Source: Carnegiea gigantea (lineage: Eukaryota > Streptophyta > Magnoliopsida > Caryophyllales > Cactaceae). From it: DNA of 64,000 nt. Numbering within the stretch: position 1 is the stretch's first letter; each line of letters opens with the position of its first letter. The stretch spans positions 190,001-254,000 of the forward strand of contig JAKOGI010000564.1 of NCBI GenBank assembly GCA_029747015.1, written 5' to 3'. The notes below the pieces were generated by a model. That model saw only the letters and a list, made by a program, of their open reading frames with translations, had not been told where the DNA came from and did no database searches. This document shows, piece after piece, positions 1 through 10,202 of the stretch. A program made the position numbers and the translations under genes.

Positions 1-120
1 CCTATTAGGTGAGAGAGCCCATTCGATCTATAAATCCCTCATCAGTTGCCCATACAACCGATGTGAGATAAGTCCCATACCTTGTAACTGGTCCAGTCCA
101 TAATATTTAACTCCCCTTAA
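1..120. repeat. Possible old LTR end fragment
   Basis: This AT/GC-mixed stretch contains a segment around 55-90 (CCGATGTGAGATAAGTCCCA) of the type seen near the ends of plant copia LTRs. It is followed at 110-125 by a polypyrimidine run that would be a polypurine tract on the minus strand. No second copy exists in the window, so the assignment rests on resemblance only. It would be the relic into or beside which the gypsy element to the right was inserted. Confidence 0.25.
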
Positions 121-130
121 GGGCCAACGT

Positions 131-234
131 CCTCGTTGGTCACAGCCACATCGGTCACGGTTGGTTCTCCTAGGCTACCACTCCGAGTCCTTATTGGTCA
201 CGGCTACGTTGGTCAGGGCTGGCTCTCCCAGGCC
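131..234. repeat. Two-copy 58-bp-period direct repeat
   Basis: Segments 131-176 and 189-234 are similar (both contain TTGGTCAC, GGTCA and a CTC-C-AGGC end) at a period of 58 bp. The second copy abuts the point where the left LTR of the neighbouring gypsy element becomes recognisable, so the outer LTR edge looks lost or overwritten here. Confidence 0.5.
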
Positions 235-501
235 AAGAAAAGATGACCCTCAGGTTCGAGAAGAGACAGAAAGAGAGAAATTTGAGAAGGAAAGATCTTT
301 TCATTATCAATTTTCTTAGTTCCTCTTACAACCACAACCCTCTCTTTATACAACACTTCTTGCCTGCCACATTCGGTTACTAACTGCCCAGGCCCCACCC
401 TCCTAACAACTTTGTAACTAATTACAACAACTTTGCAACTAATTACAACAAACTCTATCACGTGCCTGTCACCAGTGTGGCTATTAATTCTGACCTGTAT
501 C
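235..501 (-). repeat. 3' LTR of the gypsy chromovirus (truncated)
   Basis: Closely matches 5089-5355, sharing for example the segment beginning GAAAAGATGACCCT and the end CCTGTATCA. It lacks the outer part of the other LTR (5043-5088) apart from a short CTCCCAGG-like stretch. The boundary with the interior is TGTATCA at 501. Confidence 0.85.
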
Positions 502-517
502 AGCTCGTTCCCCCTAT
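502..517 (-). other. Polypurine tract of the chromovirus
   Basis: On the minus strand this reads as a purine-rich stretch (AGGGGGAACGAGC) directly abutting the 3' LTR start TGATAC. This is the position expected for plus-strand DNA priming. Confidence 0.7.
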
Positions 518-529
518 CAAAGTAGCTTG

Positions 530-903
530 TCCTCAAGCTGAAAGATCGAATGAAGTTAAACTTTTTTCTATATCTATGTAGAGCTCCTTGGTGGCATCCT
601 CTTTGGAACCGATGGACCATTGTATTAGAACATACACCACAGCATGGTTGCCTGTCTTGCCCAGCTTTCTGTCCAACACAGCAACTGGCTCAGCAGCTAT
701 TAGCCCCTGGCTATCCAGTTCTGTAGTGTACTCTGAAGAGGGTAAGGGCCAACGTGCTTCTTGAGCTGGGAAATATCGAAGACAGGATGTATCTTAGATG
801 TAGGAGGCAGTTGTAGCCTATAGGCCACTGAGCCTACTCGTAAAACAACTGGGAATGGGCCAAAAAACTTAGGGGCCAGCTTGTGATTCAATCTTTCAGC
901 CAT
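530..903 (-). pseudogene. Integrase C-terminus and chromodomain
   Basis: The open frame 700-903 encodes the SH3-like integrase tail of plant chromoviruses ([11 protein letters not shown], then a [13 protein letters not shown] block). In shifted frames at about 545-690 comes AEPVAVLDRKL-like sequence and a chromodomain core (VLIQWS, then EDATKELY and a SFDL end). In the family the chromodomain reads histone marks and targets integration. One aromatic/tryptophan position of the usual ATWE motif is changed to Lys, and frameshifts separate the blocks, so no functional protein is made. Confidence 0.8.
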
Positions 904-1099
904 TGAAAACTAACGATAAGGTTGTAACTTTATATACACCAAATTTCCCATAGCATACTCTCTGTCTGCGCTATGCTTGTCAACTTGTGCCTTCATTCTT
1001 TGTTGTGCCTTCTCCATATGGAATTTTAACGTAGCAATACACTCTTCGCGAGCTTGGGGGCTCCTGTCCACTACTGTAACTGAGCAATCCCCAGCCACG

Positions 1100-1830
1100 T
1101 AAGGGATATGTAATGCAGGGGGTTGGCCATAAACTACCTCATAAGTTGCAACCCCAATGGTTGAGTGCCAACTGGTGTTATACCATCATTCAGCTAGTGG
1201 TAACTAGAGAACCCATTCAAATGGCTTCTCCCTAGTCATACGCCTGAGGCAACCTTCCAAGCATCTATTGACTACGTCTGTTTGACCATCAGATTAAGGG
1301 TGGTGAGCTGTGCATTTATGCAAGGCCACCTGCTGAAACTTGAAGAGAACAGACTAGAAGTTGCTCATGAAGATTTTGTCTCGATCACTCACAATTGTCT
1401 TAGGAAGCCCATAAAGTTTAAAATGTGCTCAAAGTAGAGTTAGGCTACTTCTGCTGTTGCAAAAGGATGAGAGAGTGCTAAGAAGTGTGCATACTTGCTC
1501 AATCTATTAACAACCACCAGTATGGTGTCTTTGCCCCCAGCCTTGGGTAACCCCTCTACAAAATCCAATGAGATGTCAACCCAAATGGCCCCAGGTATGG
1601 GTAATGGTTGTAGTAAACTAGCAGGCACCTGTAATATGGGTTTGCACCTCTGACAAATGGAGCAATTCCTGACATAATTCTTGACATCCCTCCTGAGTTT
1701 TTTCTAGTAAAATAAACTAGCCAATTTCTTGGTAGTGACTGCAGCTCCAGAATGTCCTCCTAAGGGAGTATCATGGAAGAGATGAATAATATGCTACTGT
1801 AGGGTTGCATCTGACCCCACCACTAAGTTG
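1100..1830 (-). pseudogene. Integrase core and zinc-binding domain
   Basis: Reading right to left, 1640-1770 holds an HHCC-type zinc domain remnant (KNYVRNCSICQRCK-like). The open frame 1440-1628 then holds the start of the DDE core (WVDISLDFVEGLP and DTILVVVNRLSKYAHF). A further block at about 1255-1300 reads SDGQTDVVNRC, in which the usual catalytic Glu of the GQTE motif is Asp (codon at 1276-1278), with a stop just upstream. Integrase would insert the cDNA. This copy is inactive. Confidence 0.75.
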
Positions 1831-1856
1831 CCTTTTCTTTTTAACAACCCTTGCTG

Positions 1857-3425
1857 CTAAGTGAATTTGGAATGGGTTTGTCCAGCCATCAAGGATTGCA
1901 CTAGCGACTGTAGAGATAGGTCTTGTTGCCAAGTCAATTTGATTTTATTAATCAAATCAGTGTCCAACGTACTAAGGCTCAGAGTAAGCAATTGGGTATT
2001 TAGGATCTTAGATAACCTGTTAGCCATCATATTTTCTTTTCCCTTTCTATATACAATCTCAAAATCAAATCCCATTAGCTTAGAGAGCCATTTACTTTGG
2101 AAGGGAGTAATGATCTTCTACTCAACACGGTACTTAAAACTGAAGTGATCAGTCTTGATGACAAAATGTTTGCCCAACAAGTATGGCCTCCACTTTTGCA
2201 CAGCTAATATCACAGCCAGGAATTCTTTTTCATAAGCAGAGAGGTGTTGGTGCGTTGGAGCTAGTGATTTACTGAGGTAAGCAATGGGGTGTCCTTGTTG
2301 CATAAGGACAGCTCCAATTCCAATTCCCGAAGGATCTATTTCCACAATAAAAGGTAAAGAAAAGTTTGGAAGAGCCAAAATAGGGCCTGAGACCATTGCA
2401 TTCTTGAGTGTGTCAAAAGCTACTTGAGACTCCTTACTCCACAGGAATGCATTCTTCTTTAAAAGATCTATGAGAGGCTTGCTGATCAGACCATAATGCT
2501 TGATAAACCTTCTATAGTAGCCTATAAGTCCTAAAAATCCCCTTAGTTGCTTAATTAAAGTAGGAACATGCCATTCTACCATGGCAGCAATCTTCTCAGG
2601 GTCTGTAGATACCCCTTTGGCAGAAATTATATGTCTTAAATACTACACCTGTCTTGCTCCGAACATACATTTACTCCTTTTAGCAAATAAGGAGTGTTCC
2701 CTCAAGGTGTCCAATGTGATCTTCAAATGCTATAGGTGCTGCTTCTAATCCCTGATATATATGAGGATGTCATCGAAGAACACAAGGGTGAACTTCCTCA
2801 AGTGTTGTTTGAATACATGATTCATCAATGGCTAAAAAGTGGAGGGTGCATTTGTTAGGCCAAAAGGCATAACAAGGAATTCATAGTGACCCTTATGGGT
2901 TCTAAATGCAGTTTTAGCTATGTCATCAGGATGCATCCTCACTTGCCAATATCTTGACCTCAAATCTATCTTGGAAAAGAATTCAGCTTCGTGTAATTCA
3001 TCTAGAACCTCCTCAATGACAGGTATAGGAAACTTATCCACAATTGTATGCTTGTTAAGCTGCCTATAATCAACACATAAACTCAATGAGCTATCTTTTT
3101 TCTTGACCAATACAATTGGTGAAGAGTAAGGGCTCTGTGAAGGTTTCACCACCCCAGCATCTGACATTTCTCCCACTAATTTTTCTATAATATCTTTCTG
3201 AAGTGCTAGGTATCTATATGATTTCACATTAATGGCCTGAGTACCCTTCTTCAATAAAATCTTGTGGTTATGGTATCTATGAGGTGGAAGCTGAGTTGGT
3301 TCTGCAAATAGATCCTCATATTCTGCCAATAATCGAGAAAACACAGGGTCTTGCTCATTTGGCTGAGTTGCATATAGTTCTGTCCCCTGAGCCTGTAATG
3401 CAAACAGTTGAGCACATTGTCCCAT
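1857..3425 (-). pseudogene. Reverse transcriptase-RNase H of the chromovirus
   Basis: Open frame 2832-3425 carries the gypsy RT N-terminal half ([18 protein letters not shown], then [14 protein letters not shown] and [15 protein letters not shown]). After stops, 2583-2831 carries the catalytic block (VFFDDILIY, the YxDD-box equivalent). Frame 2118-2582 holds the RT thumb and RNase H beginning (GFLGLIGYYRRFIKHYG; AYLSKSLAP; FLAVILAVQKWRPYL). Frame 1857-2075 gives the RNase H tail (FEIVYRKGKEN). At least three frames are needed, so this is a pseudogene. Confidence 0.9.
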
Positions 3426-3539
3426 TTCCTTCTGCAGGATCCTCCCATCAGCCCATTCAATTGTAGCCTTTTGTAGGCCTCTAAGGACTTGTCTTTTTCC
3501 ATTTTATTGGAACTCCATCCTAAGTTGCTCAAAGTCCCA

Positions 3540-4060
3540 GAGAATAGGACCTAATGTGGTAAGCCACTAGACACCCAATATCATCTCACAACTCCCCAAG
3601 GGCACTATCACCACATCTGTCTTATACACTTCTCCATGCAGCCTCCACAAAAATCCCTTACACATAGCATTGCAAGGCAGTTGACTACCATCAGCCACTG
3701 CTACCTGCATTGGTGGAATAGTCCTCAAGTCACACCCTAGCTTCTTAGTAGTGCCTGAGTCCAAGAAGTTGTGTGTACTACCTAAATCCACCATGTAGCC
3801 TATGCTTTTTGACCTTCCCCACCACTCTCATGGTTTGGTAGGTGTTTAAACTAGTGAGGGCTTGCAATGAAATTTGTGGTATTGTCTCCCGATTTGGGCC
3901 CTCTAAAATTTCCTCCTCTTCCTCCTCACTTCCAGCCCCTTGATCTCCTTCATCCTCATCTAACTCCTCCATCACCTCTAACCTATACACCTGAGCTGTA
4001 CATTTGTGACCAGGAAAATACTTTTCATCATAGAAAAAATAAAGATTCTTAGCCCTTTTC
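3540..4060 (-). pseudogene. Aspartic protease and zinc knuckle region
   Basis: Frame 3778-3990 plus upstream sequence shows a gag C-terminal knuckle in which the usual two cysteines are replaced (FFYDEKYFPGHKC), then an acidic stretch of Glu residues. Frame 3567-3794 carries the retropepsin-like block VDLGSTHNFLD and VPLGSCEMILGV. The catalytic triplet, normally Asp-Ser-Gly, reads Asp-Leu-Gly. Family role: cleavage of the polyprotein. Confidence 0.7.
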
Positions 4061-4099
4061 TCTTCAATCTCTTTTGGGCTTAAAATTCTTCTACTCTTT

Positions 4100-4967
4100 T
4101 TGGATTTGGAAGAAACTGAGGCAGAACTATGGACAGAAGTAGCTCTGGAACTATTCTGTGATGGTCCTACCCTAAAAGAATTCGAGTTGGAAAATGATCC
4201 AGGTCTAGAATAAGTGGAAGTCGTCTTAACAAATGATGGGGGCTGTCTAAGATGGGTTTGGTTGTTCTGGTAATAGAAGCCAGTGTGGCCTCTTGTAGTT
4301 TAGCTAAGCAATATGCATCGTGCAATGTTTGAGGTTTGAACATCCTTACTGATGTCTGAATCTCATCATTCAAACCACTCAAAAAGCAGCTTATAACATG
4401 GTTAACAAGGATATCTACTCTGTTTAACAATGCATTAAATTGCTCTTGGTAGTGTTCTACTGTGCCTTGCTGCCTTAGCTTCATCAAATAAGCCAAAGGA
4501 TCATCAAAAACTCCTGCCCCAAACCTAACCATTACGGCTGTCTTGTAATACCTCTATTCAGGCCACTCATTATGGCTTTTAACAAATGATTGATGCCACA
4601 GTAGAGCTTTACCACTAAAGTGAATGGCAGCCACCTTAACCTTCAGGTTATCTAGGGTATTATCAATTTCAAAGAATTGTTCACTTCTGTATACCCATCC
4701 CTGGACATCATCCCCATCAAATCTAGGGAAATCTATCTTTGATAGTCTAGTAAGTGAGTTTTGAGCATCACCATTCGATGAACATCCAGTTGCTGTATTA
4801 TTTGTGATCTACAAGACTTGTCTGCTGAGCCCTGTAATTAGCTCCTTGAACTGCTCATTGATCCTTTCTTGCTGTTCTTAGAACAAGCTCATCGAAAGTT
4901 GCATTTGCTGGTACAATTCCTCCCATTTGCGAGCTTCATTCAACCTTATATTATCTAAAATCGCCAT
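4100..4967 (-). pseudogene. Gag capsid region of the chromovirus
   Basis: A start codon at 4967 begins a gag frame (MAILDNIRLNEARKWEELYQ) that runs with stops to about 4100. The open part 4167-4532 carries the Retrotrans_gag core (FDDPLAYLMKLRQQGTVEHY and FLSGLNDEIQ). The preceding frame has the FPRFDGDDVQGWVYRSEQFF-like block. Gag forms the virus-like particle. Several in-frame stops mark it as dead. Confidence 0.8.
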
Positions 4968-5027
4968 GAAGTCGGCTGCTCCTAGCTCGTGAACAGTGGA
5001 GAAAAGAATTGATGGTCTCAGGTTCAT

Positions 5028-5039
5028 GCTTTGATACCA
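5028..5039 (-). other. Primer binding site (initiator tRNA-Met)
   Basis: The minus strand reads TGGTATCAAAGC three bases inside the 5' LTR, one mismatch from the plant initiator tRNA-Met primer site TGGTATCAGAGC. Confidence 0.8.
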
Positions 5040-5042
5040 AAA

Positions 5043-5355
5043 TGATACTGTCTCCCAGGAGATTGAGATCTCGGAGGAGAAAAATGGAAGAAAAGATGAC
5101 CCTTAAGTTCGAGAAGAGAGAGAAAGAAAGAAATTTGAGAAGGAAAGATCATTTCATTATCAATTTTCTTAGTTCCTCTTACAACTGCAGCCCTCTCTTT
5201 ATACAGCACTTCTTGCCCACCAAATTCGGTTACTAACTACCCAGGCCCCACCCTCCTAACAACTTTGTAACTAATTACAACAACTTTGTGACTAATTACA
5301 ACCAACTCTCTCACGTGCCTGTCACCAGTGTGGCTATTAATTCTTGTCTGTATCA
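5043..5355 (-). repeat. 5' LTR of the chromovirus
   Basis: A 313 bp repeat beginning TGATAC and ending GTATCA (short inverted termini), matching 235-501 over its inner part. On the minus strand it would hold the element promoter. Confidence 0.85.
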
Positions 5356-5947
5356 TCCTCCCATTGACTCGACACGCTCCACCACCGCCAACGTCAACTC
5401 ATTCTTATCGACTTACCTATAATGGTGTCGCCTCCACCTTCATCTGCCGTCCTCCCTGCTTTTTCGGTGAACAGTCTTAAACCAAGGGGCAACTCGATCC
5501 AATTCAGAATTAAAGATCAATTGGGGAAGGGGTTAAAACTCTATAATTAATTTTTCATTTTAGGGTAAAACTTTTGTAATTAATTGATGATTGTAGATCT
5601 TGTTTTCAACCCCTATTGTTGAATTCTAACGGGTTCTTGGAAGAGAAAGGTAGAGAGAAGTTGTTTTTTGTTGGAATTTTACACTGGCAAAGCAGGCTCC
5701 CACTTTTTCTCTCAATGGTAACTTGGACATCCCAATCAAAAAGTTGTATGCCACCTCAAAAGCTTTGTCAGCTATGCTTCTACGCAAAATAACACTTGAA
5801 TGTCCCCGTAAAATGCTATGGGCCTTAATAAATTAGGCCAACACTTTTGAGTCATTTTTCTCACCAGCAAACCTTGCCTAGTTTCTTTAATAATTTAATT
5901 TCCACTTTATCTTTTCACAACCCATTCCCTCTCCACTATCTTGGTCT

Positions 5948-5993
<46 letters not shown>

Positions 5994-6183
5994 GATCTTT
6001 GCTGTCATCTTGAAACATCCAGCCGCACCAAACAGATCATTGTAGTGAAAGGTGAAAGGTGAGATCTTTCATCTTGTTGCTCTTGTGTCATTTGAATTTT
6101 CTGGCAAAAGGGACCCTGTTAATGAGCATAATTTATGGCTAAGAATTGAAATTGTGAAAGCGGTGCCTGATTGAAGCTCAAAG
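5356..6183. other. Non-coding flank
   Basis: The first ~110 bp are GC-rich and resemble fragmentary coding or 5'-leader DNA without a convincing frame. The rest is AT-rich and ends in the CT tract at 5950. I recognise no gene. Confidence 0.5.
5950..5989. repeat. (CT)n microsatellite
   Basis: About 20 TC repeats. CT tracts are common in plant 5' untranslated leaders, and a possible start exon lies 195 bp downstream. Confidence 0.95.
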
Positions 6184-6662
6184 ATGGATTCTTTGTTGGA
6201 AAATGACGAGGTTAGTCAACAATCCATGATTGTTAATTACTGGATAATATATATGAATCAATTGAGTTAAATAAAGTACAAACGTTTGAATATTATAAGC
6301 AAAACAGTGGATTTTCTGTAGTTGATAAGTATTGGTTGCTTAAGTTTACAATTAGTTTAAAATTGTTAGACGATTAATTTAATAGACTGACTGCAAGCAG
6401 ATAAACAATTAGCATAGTTTGATTTAGTTGAAATCTAGTGCATTTGATTTAATTCTTTAGTTGGATTCGTAGTTTTCGGTCTTGCATTTGGAGTTTGTTG
6501 TTTAACAAGTGAATGGATTGGGTATTTGCCTTTTATATATTTAATTAACTTGAGTTTTGCTTTTGAAATTTGTCTATTTTTGCTCTGTAGATTGAGTTCC
6601 CTCAAGGGTATTGGTTGTCAAATATAAGGAATGCCAGATTCATATTTATCCGTTGGAGCTAG
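6184..6662 (+). pseudogene. Possible orphan two-exon gene start
   Basis: An ATG at 6184 opens nine codons (MDSLLENDE) ending at a consensus-like donor GTTAGT at 6211. A pyrimidine-rich acceptor TGCTCTGTAG ends at 6590 and continues in frame (IEFPQGYWLSNIRNARF) before a stop about 24 codons later. The CT-rich stretch just upstream would suit a leader. I recognise no family. It could be the displaced 5' end of a gene broken by the downstream repeats, or chance. Confidence 0.25.
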
Positions 6663-7059
6663 ATAAGTATCAAATGATGGAATTGTGTAGGGATGGAATC
6701 ATGTAAAGATTTTAAGGGTAGGATTGACGCCACCAAAAAATTCTCATTCACATTTGAATCTCCTTCACCTAAAAGAATGCGTCCATTAAAAAGTGATCAT
6801 GATCGGGCCCACTTACTGTGTTTAGGAGAATGACAACTGAGAGATTCCTCTAGTATTAAAAAGAAGCAAGACCCCCTCTTTTTACCAAGTTAGGCTCGGT
6901 TATTTTGTTGGTATATTAAAGGAATAGAATGGAAAGAAGTAGAAAAGAGTGAGAAGAAGTTGGTGGAAATAGGTAGCAGTGATTTATTATACATAGGTGT
7001 GGAATGAAGTGAAATGGAATGAGAATATTGATATTAATCATGTTAATGACTTGTGTAGC

Positions 7060-7062
7060 ATC

Positions 7063-7124
<62 letters not shown>

Positions 7125-7507
7125 TAATAATAATAATAATAATTAATAATAAATATTAACTAATAATAAAAATATTGATCAATCATAATAATAATTATTA
7201 ACATTAATAATAATAATAATAATTAATAATAATTATAATAATAATTCCTATTAATATTAATAATAATAATCATAATAATTTGTAATATTAATAATAAAAT
7301 TATTATTCAAATCAATATTAATATTAATACTAATAATTATTATTAATTACTACTATTGGTAATAATAATATATTAATATAATTGAAACTATTATTATTAA
7401 TGAATATTAGTAATAATACAACAATAATAGTTATTATTAATATTAATAATAATAATAATTATTATTATTATTACTATTAATAATAATTATTTTTATTACT
7501 ATTGATA

Positions 7508-7542
<35 letters not shown>

Positions 7543-7985
7543 AATAAATAATATTAATATTGATAATAACAAAAATTACTAATTACTAATATTAACAACA
7601 ATTGATAAGTATAAAAACAATAATTAATAATATTAAGAATAATAATTATTACTAATATAACTAATAATAATAATTAATATTAATAATGATTAATATAAAT
7701 TATTATTATTTAATAATTCTTATTCAATATTTAATTAATTAATAATTATTATTATTATCAACAATAATTACTATTAGTATTACTGCTAATTAATAATTAT
7801 TATTAATAATTAATAATTATTATAATTATTATAATAATAAAAATTATTAACTAATAATAAAATAATAATGAGTCATTAATAATACTAATAATAAATATAA
7901 TAATTAATCATAATAATAATAATAATTATTATTAATAAATAACAATAATAATTACAAGGATAACACTTATTAATATTAATAATAA
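7060..7985. repeat. ~900 bp AAT/ATT-rich block with (GAT)n
   Basis: A long block built almost wholly of AAT and ATT triplets, with a pure AAT run at 7062-7123, a (GAT)n run near 7508-7542 and many interruptions by TTAATT. Both flanks carry similar GGAATGAAGTGAAATGG / GTGGAAGGAGTAGAAAG-like purine-rich sequence. Apparent open frames inside are triplet-repeat artefacts. Confidence 0.95.
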
Positions 7986-8093
7986 AAATCAGAATAAAAA
8001 TAGGTGGGAGTGGGTGAGGGTCGGAGGAGTGGACATGAGTGATATTTATTTTGAGTGGAAGGAGTAGAAAGAAGTGGGAAGGAGTAGGAAGAA

Positions 8094-8309
8094 GTGGGTC
8101 AGAGCATCTACCCACGAAAAGAATACGACCTTAGTGTGAAGCAGCTGAATAAGCAAAGTTTTAGAGGCAATGAAGATGAAGTGTTGGATGCAATATGTTC
8201 AACTATAGGAAAAGAATTGTTGGATTGTCCCCTACACAGAGAGGCTGGAGGTTTAAACATGTGGTCAGGAAGTTTGTTCCTATGTACTAACAATTACAGC
8301 CTCAAGTAA
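8094..8309 (+). CDS. Unidentified exon-like reading frame
   Basis: A 71-codon open frame directly after the triplet block, with ordinary amino-acid composition (acidic EDEVLDAICSTIGKELLDC, then CPLHREAGGLNMW). The sequence looks like real protein rather than noise, yet I cannot assign a family. It ends at AAGTAAGT-like sequence near 8305 (CTCAAGTAAG), which could be a splice donor, so it may be an exon and not a whole gene. It might belong to the MULE downstream or to an older gene. Confidence 0.35.
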   Translation: MGQSIYPRKEYDLSVKQLNKQSFRGNEDEVLDAICSTIGKELLDCPLHREAGGLNMWSGSLFLCTNNYSLK

Positions 8310-8507
8310 GTCATCCCAACAAACATCCCCAATGCCATAAAATGACCATGCTTCATTATCTTCTGATGTGCACATATGTCCTGTTAGCATGGGAAGAGAT
8401 CTTAAAATTTCTCAAAAACACAAGAAAATTCATTCCTATCAAAATATACAATATTAGGAGGAACAGCCAATCCCCTACATATATCTCATCTTAATCAGAA
8501 ATATATT

Positions 8508-8825
8508 ATGAAGTTAAAAGTCCCCTCAGGGAAACATCTAATGGACTCTGATGTTGAACTTATCCCTCTTTCTTTAGCGAGAGCTCCTCAATTTACACAA
8601 AATCCCAAGGGTTCGTTGTCTTCTGCCCCATTCCATGCCTCTACCCCATTCACTTCATCTACTCGAATAACTGCCTCTGCTCCTAACACTGCATCTCAGT
8701 CTTTTCCATCAAAATATTTGAATGATATAGATATTGGGCTTTGGGGACTAGAGGCATACAACTTAAGGGATATTAGGGTTCCATCCCAACTTGGTGAGTA
8801 TATGATTGACGATGATAGGAGGTAA
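8508..8825 (+). pseudogene. N-terminal region of the MULE transposase
   Basis: A 105-codon frame with a Ser/Thr/Pro-rich middle, ending in VPSQLGEYMIDDDRR. It lies just upstream of the recognisable MULE transposase and is probably its poorly conserved N-terminal linker. No domain is recognisable, so the link is by position. Confidence 0.4.
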
Positions 8826-8879
8826 AATGACAAAGAAGGGGGCAAATGAGGACATGTGGTTTGACGAAGATAGTGTTGA

Positions 8880-9912
8880 TGATCCAAACTTTGATGTAAA
8901 AAATGAGGATGCTTGGCATTTCACTTTGTGATGAGGAGAAGATGAGTGATGACTCTAATTTAGACAAAAATACTATATGAGATTGATGATGATGAACGAA
9001 TTCCTCAATTTATTGATGATAAGGGTTAGACGATGATGGAGATCCAACTCAAAACTATTTTGCAAAGATATATAGAAGTGGCCATTTGTGGGTCAGGAAT
9101 AAAGATGAGAAAATCCAATTTAAAATTGGTAACTTTTTTGTGGACAAGAAGTAACGGGTACAGGCTATTAGAGATGATGCAATCTAAGAAGACTTTGCTT
9201 TAAAGAAAGTAACAAATAGATATTTTCAGGCATGTGGTACTGCACAAACACCAGAATGGTCTTGGAGGATTCATGCAGTGATGCTTGTGAACAAGATGAC
9301 ATGGCAAGTAAAAACATTAAGTGGGCTACATGTTTGTGAAAGATTACAGGTCAATAGCATGGATCTCATCCTTAGGTTGTTTCATAGTTTGTTTTTGATT
9401 ATAAAGCAAACATATCATTAAAGACTATTTTAATGCAAAAGCTATTGATGGAGATATTCAGGTTCGAAGTTCCAGCATATACATGTAAGAGAGCACAAAA
9501 ATTGTTAAAAGATCAGTTTGAAGGTAAACATGAGGAATCATATGCTAGGCTTGTTGAATATATTGAAGAAATTAAGTTTACAAATCCAGGTTAAGTGGCA
9601 TCTTGCATTCATGATGAACCACCACCCCTTGTATTCAGGAGGTTGTTCACCTCATTCATGGCTATGATAACTAGATTCTTAAGGGCCTACAGATCCATTA
9701 TTGCTGTAAATGGTGCTTTTTTGAAAGGCCAATGCAAAGGAGTGTTACTAGTGGCAATGGGGCTTGATCTCAACAATGATTATATCTCACTTGCATATGC
9801 AATTGTGGATCAAGAATGCAATGACAACTAGCTTTGTTTCTTTAGAACTTCTAAGATTTGCCTCGAAGGAAATGATGCAACAAAGTTTGCTTTTGTATCA
9901 AATAGGCACAAG
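8880..9912 (+). pseudogene. MULE (MuDR-type) transposase, N-terminal half
   Basis: Plus-strand sequence in two to three frames shows the MuDR DNA-binding block (FKIGNFFVDKK near 9120, EDFALKKV near 9190, WSWRIHAVML near 9260). Next comes a QARL/YARL-like helix (ESYARLVEYIEEI). The transposase core start follows in the open frame 9595-9831 (DEPPPLVFRRLF; SIIAVNGAFLKGQCKGVLLVA; ISLAYAIVDQE). The first catalytic Asp, expected in the DGCFLKG motif, is Asn here (VNGAFLKG). Stops and shifts show decay. The C-terminal half lies 18.5 kb away. Confidence 0.85.
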
Positions 9913-9998
9913 GTTATATTATCAAATTTAGCTCTTGTGTGATTATTTTTTCCCCTAATTTCCTCAAAATTTTCATTTAACGTTTGTTAATTCTATAG
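9913..9998 (+). other. Likely MULE intron
   Basis: Coding similarity (FAFVSNRHK) stops at a GTTATA donor at 9913 and resumes (LLKALE...VLPNSNKRVCHVHLY) after an acceptor TTCTATAG ending at 9998. The stretch between is T-rich and non-coding. The join needs a one-base adjustment to stay in frame, as expected in a decayed copy. Confidence 0.5.
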
Positions 9999-10131
9999 AT
10001 TTACTTAAAGCACTTGAATAAGTTTTGCCTAATTCAAACAAAAGAGTGTGCCATGTTCACCTATATAGAACCTTTGCAAAAGAATTTCATAGTAATACAT
10101 CTACCACTCACTCTGTAAATTTTTTAGGGAG
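9999..10131 (+). pseudogene. MULE transposase, middle exon fragment
   Basis: Encodes a KALE-x-VLPNSNKRVCHVHL block followed by YRTFAKEFHSN. This corresponds to the conserved stretch containing the C/H residues after the second catalytic Asp in MULE transposases. One in-frame stop is present. It runs into a GTAAAT donor-like site just before the antisense LINE begins. Confidence 0.7.
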
Positions 10132-10202
10132 AAGTAAATAATTATCATTAGTACTTACCAAAAGAGAGAAATGGTATATGAGTGAGTATGTAATACATCA
10201 TG

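Larger units (their letters stand above)
235..5355 (-). mobile_element. Reina-like Ty3/gypsy chromovirus, decayed
   Basis: An LTR retrotransposon on the minus strand with short LTRs (about 0.3 kb), an initiator-Met primer site, a polypurine tract and remnants of gag, protease, RT, RNase H, integrase and a C-terminal chromodomain in that order. Total length near 5.1 kb, the short LTRs and the chromodomain fit the Reina group of chromoviruses, though the clade is inferred without a tree. Every gene carries stops or frameshifts. The 3' LTR has lost its outer ~45 bp, so no target duplication can be shown. Confidence 0.85.

Noticed and set aside
5847..6062. Open frame containing a long Leu-Ser run
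   Set aside because: It is the CT microsatellite read as codons.
7885..8115. Minus-strand frame rich in Ile and Tyr
   Set aside because: Arises from the ATT/AAT block; no other support.
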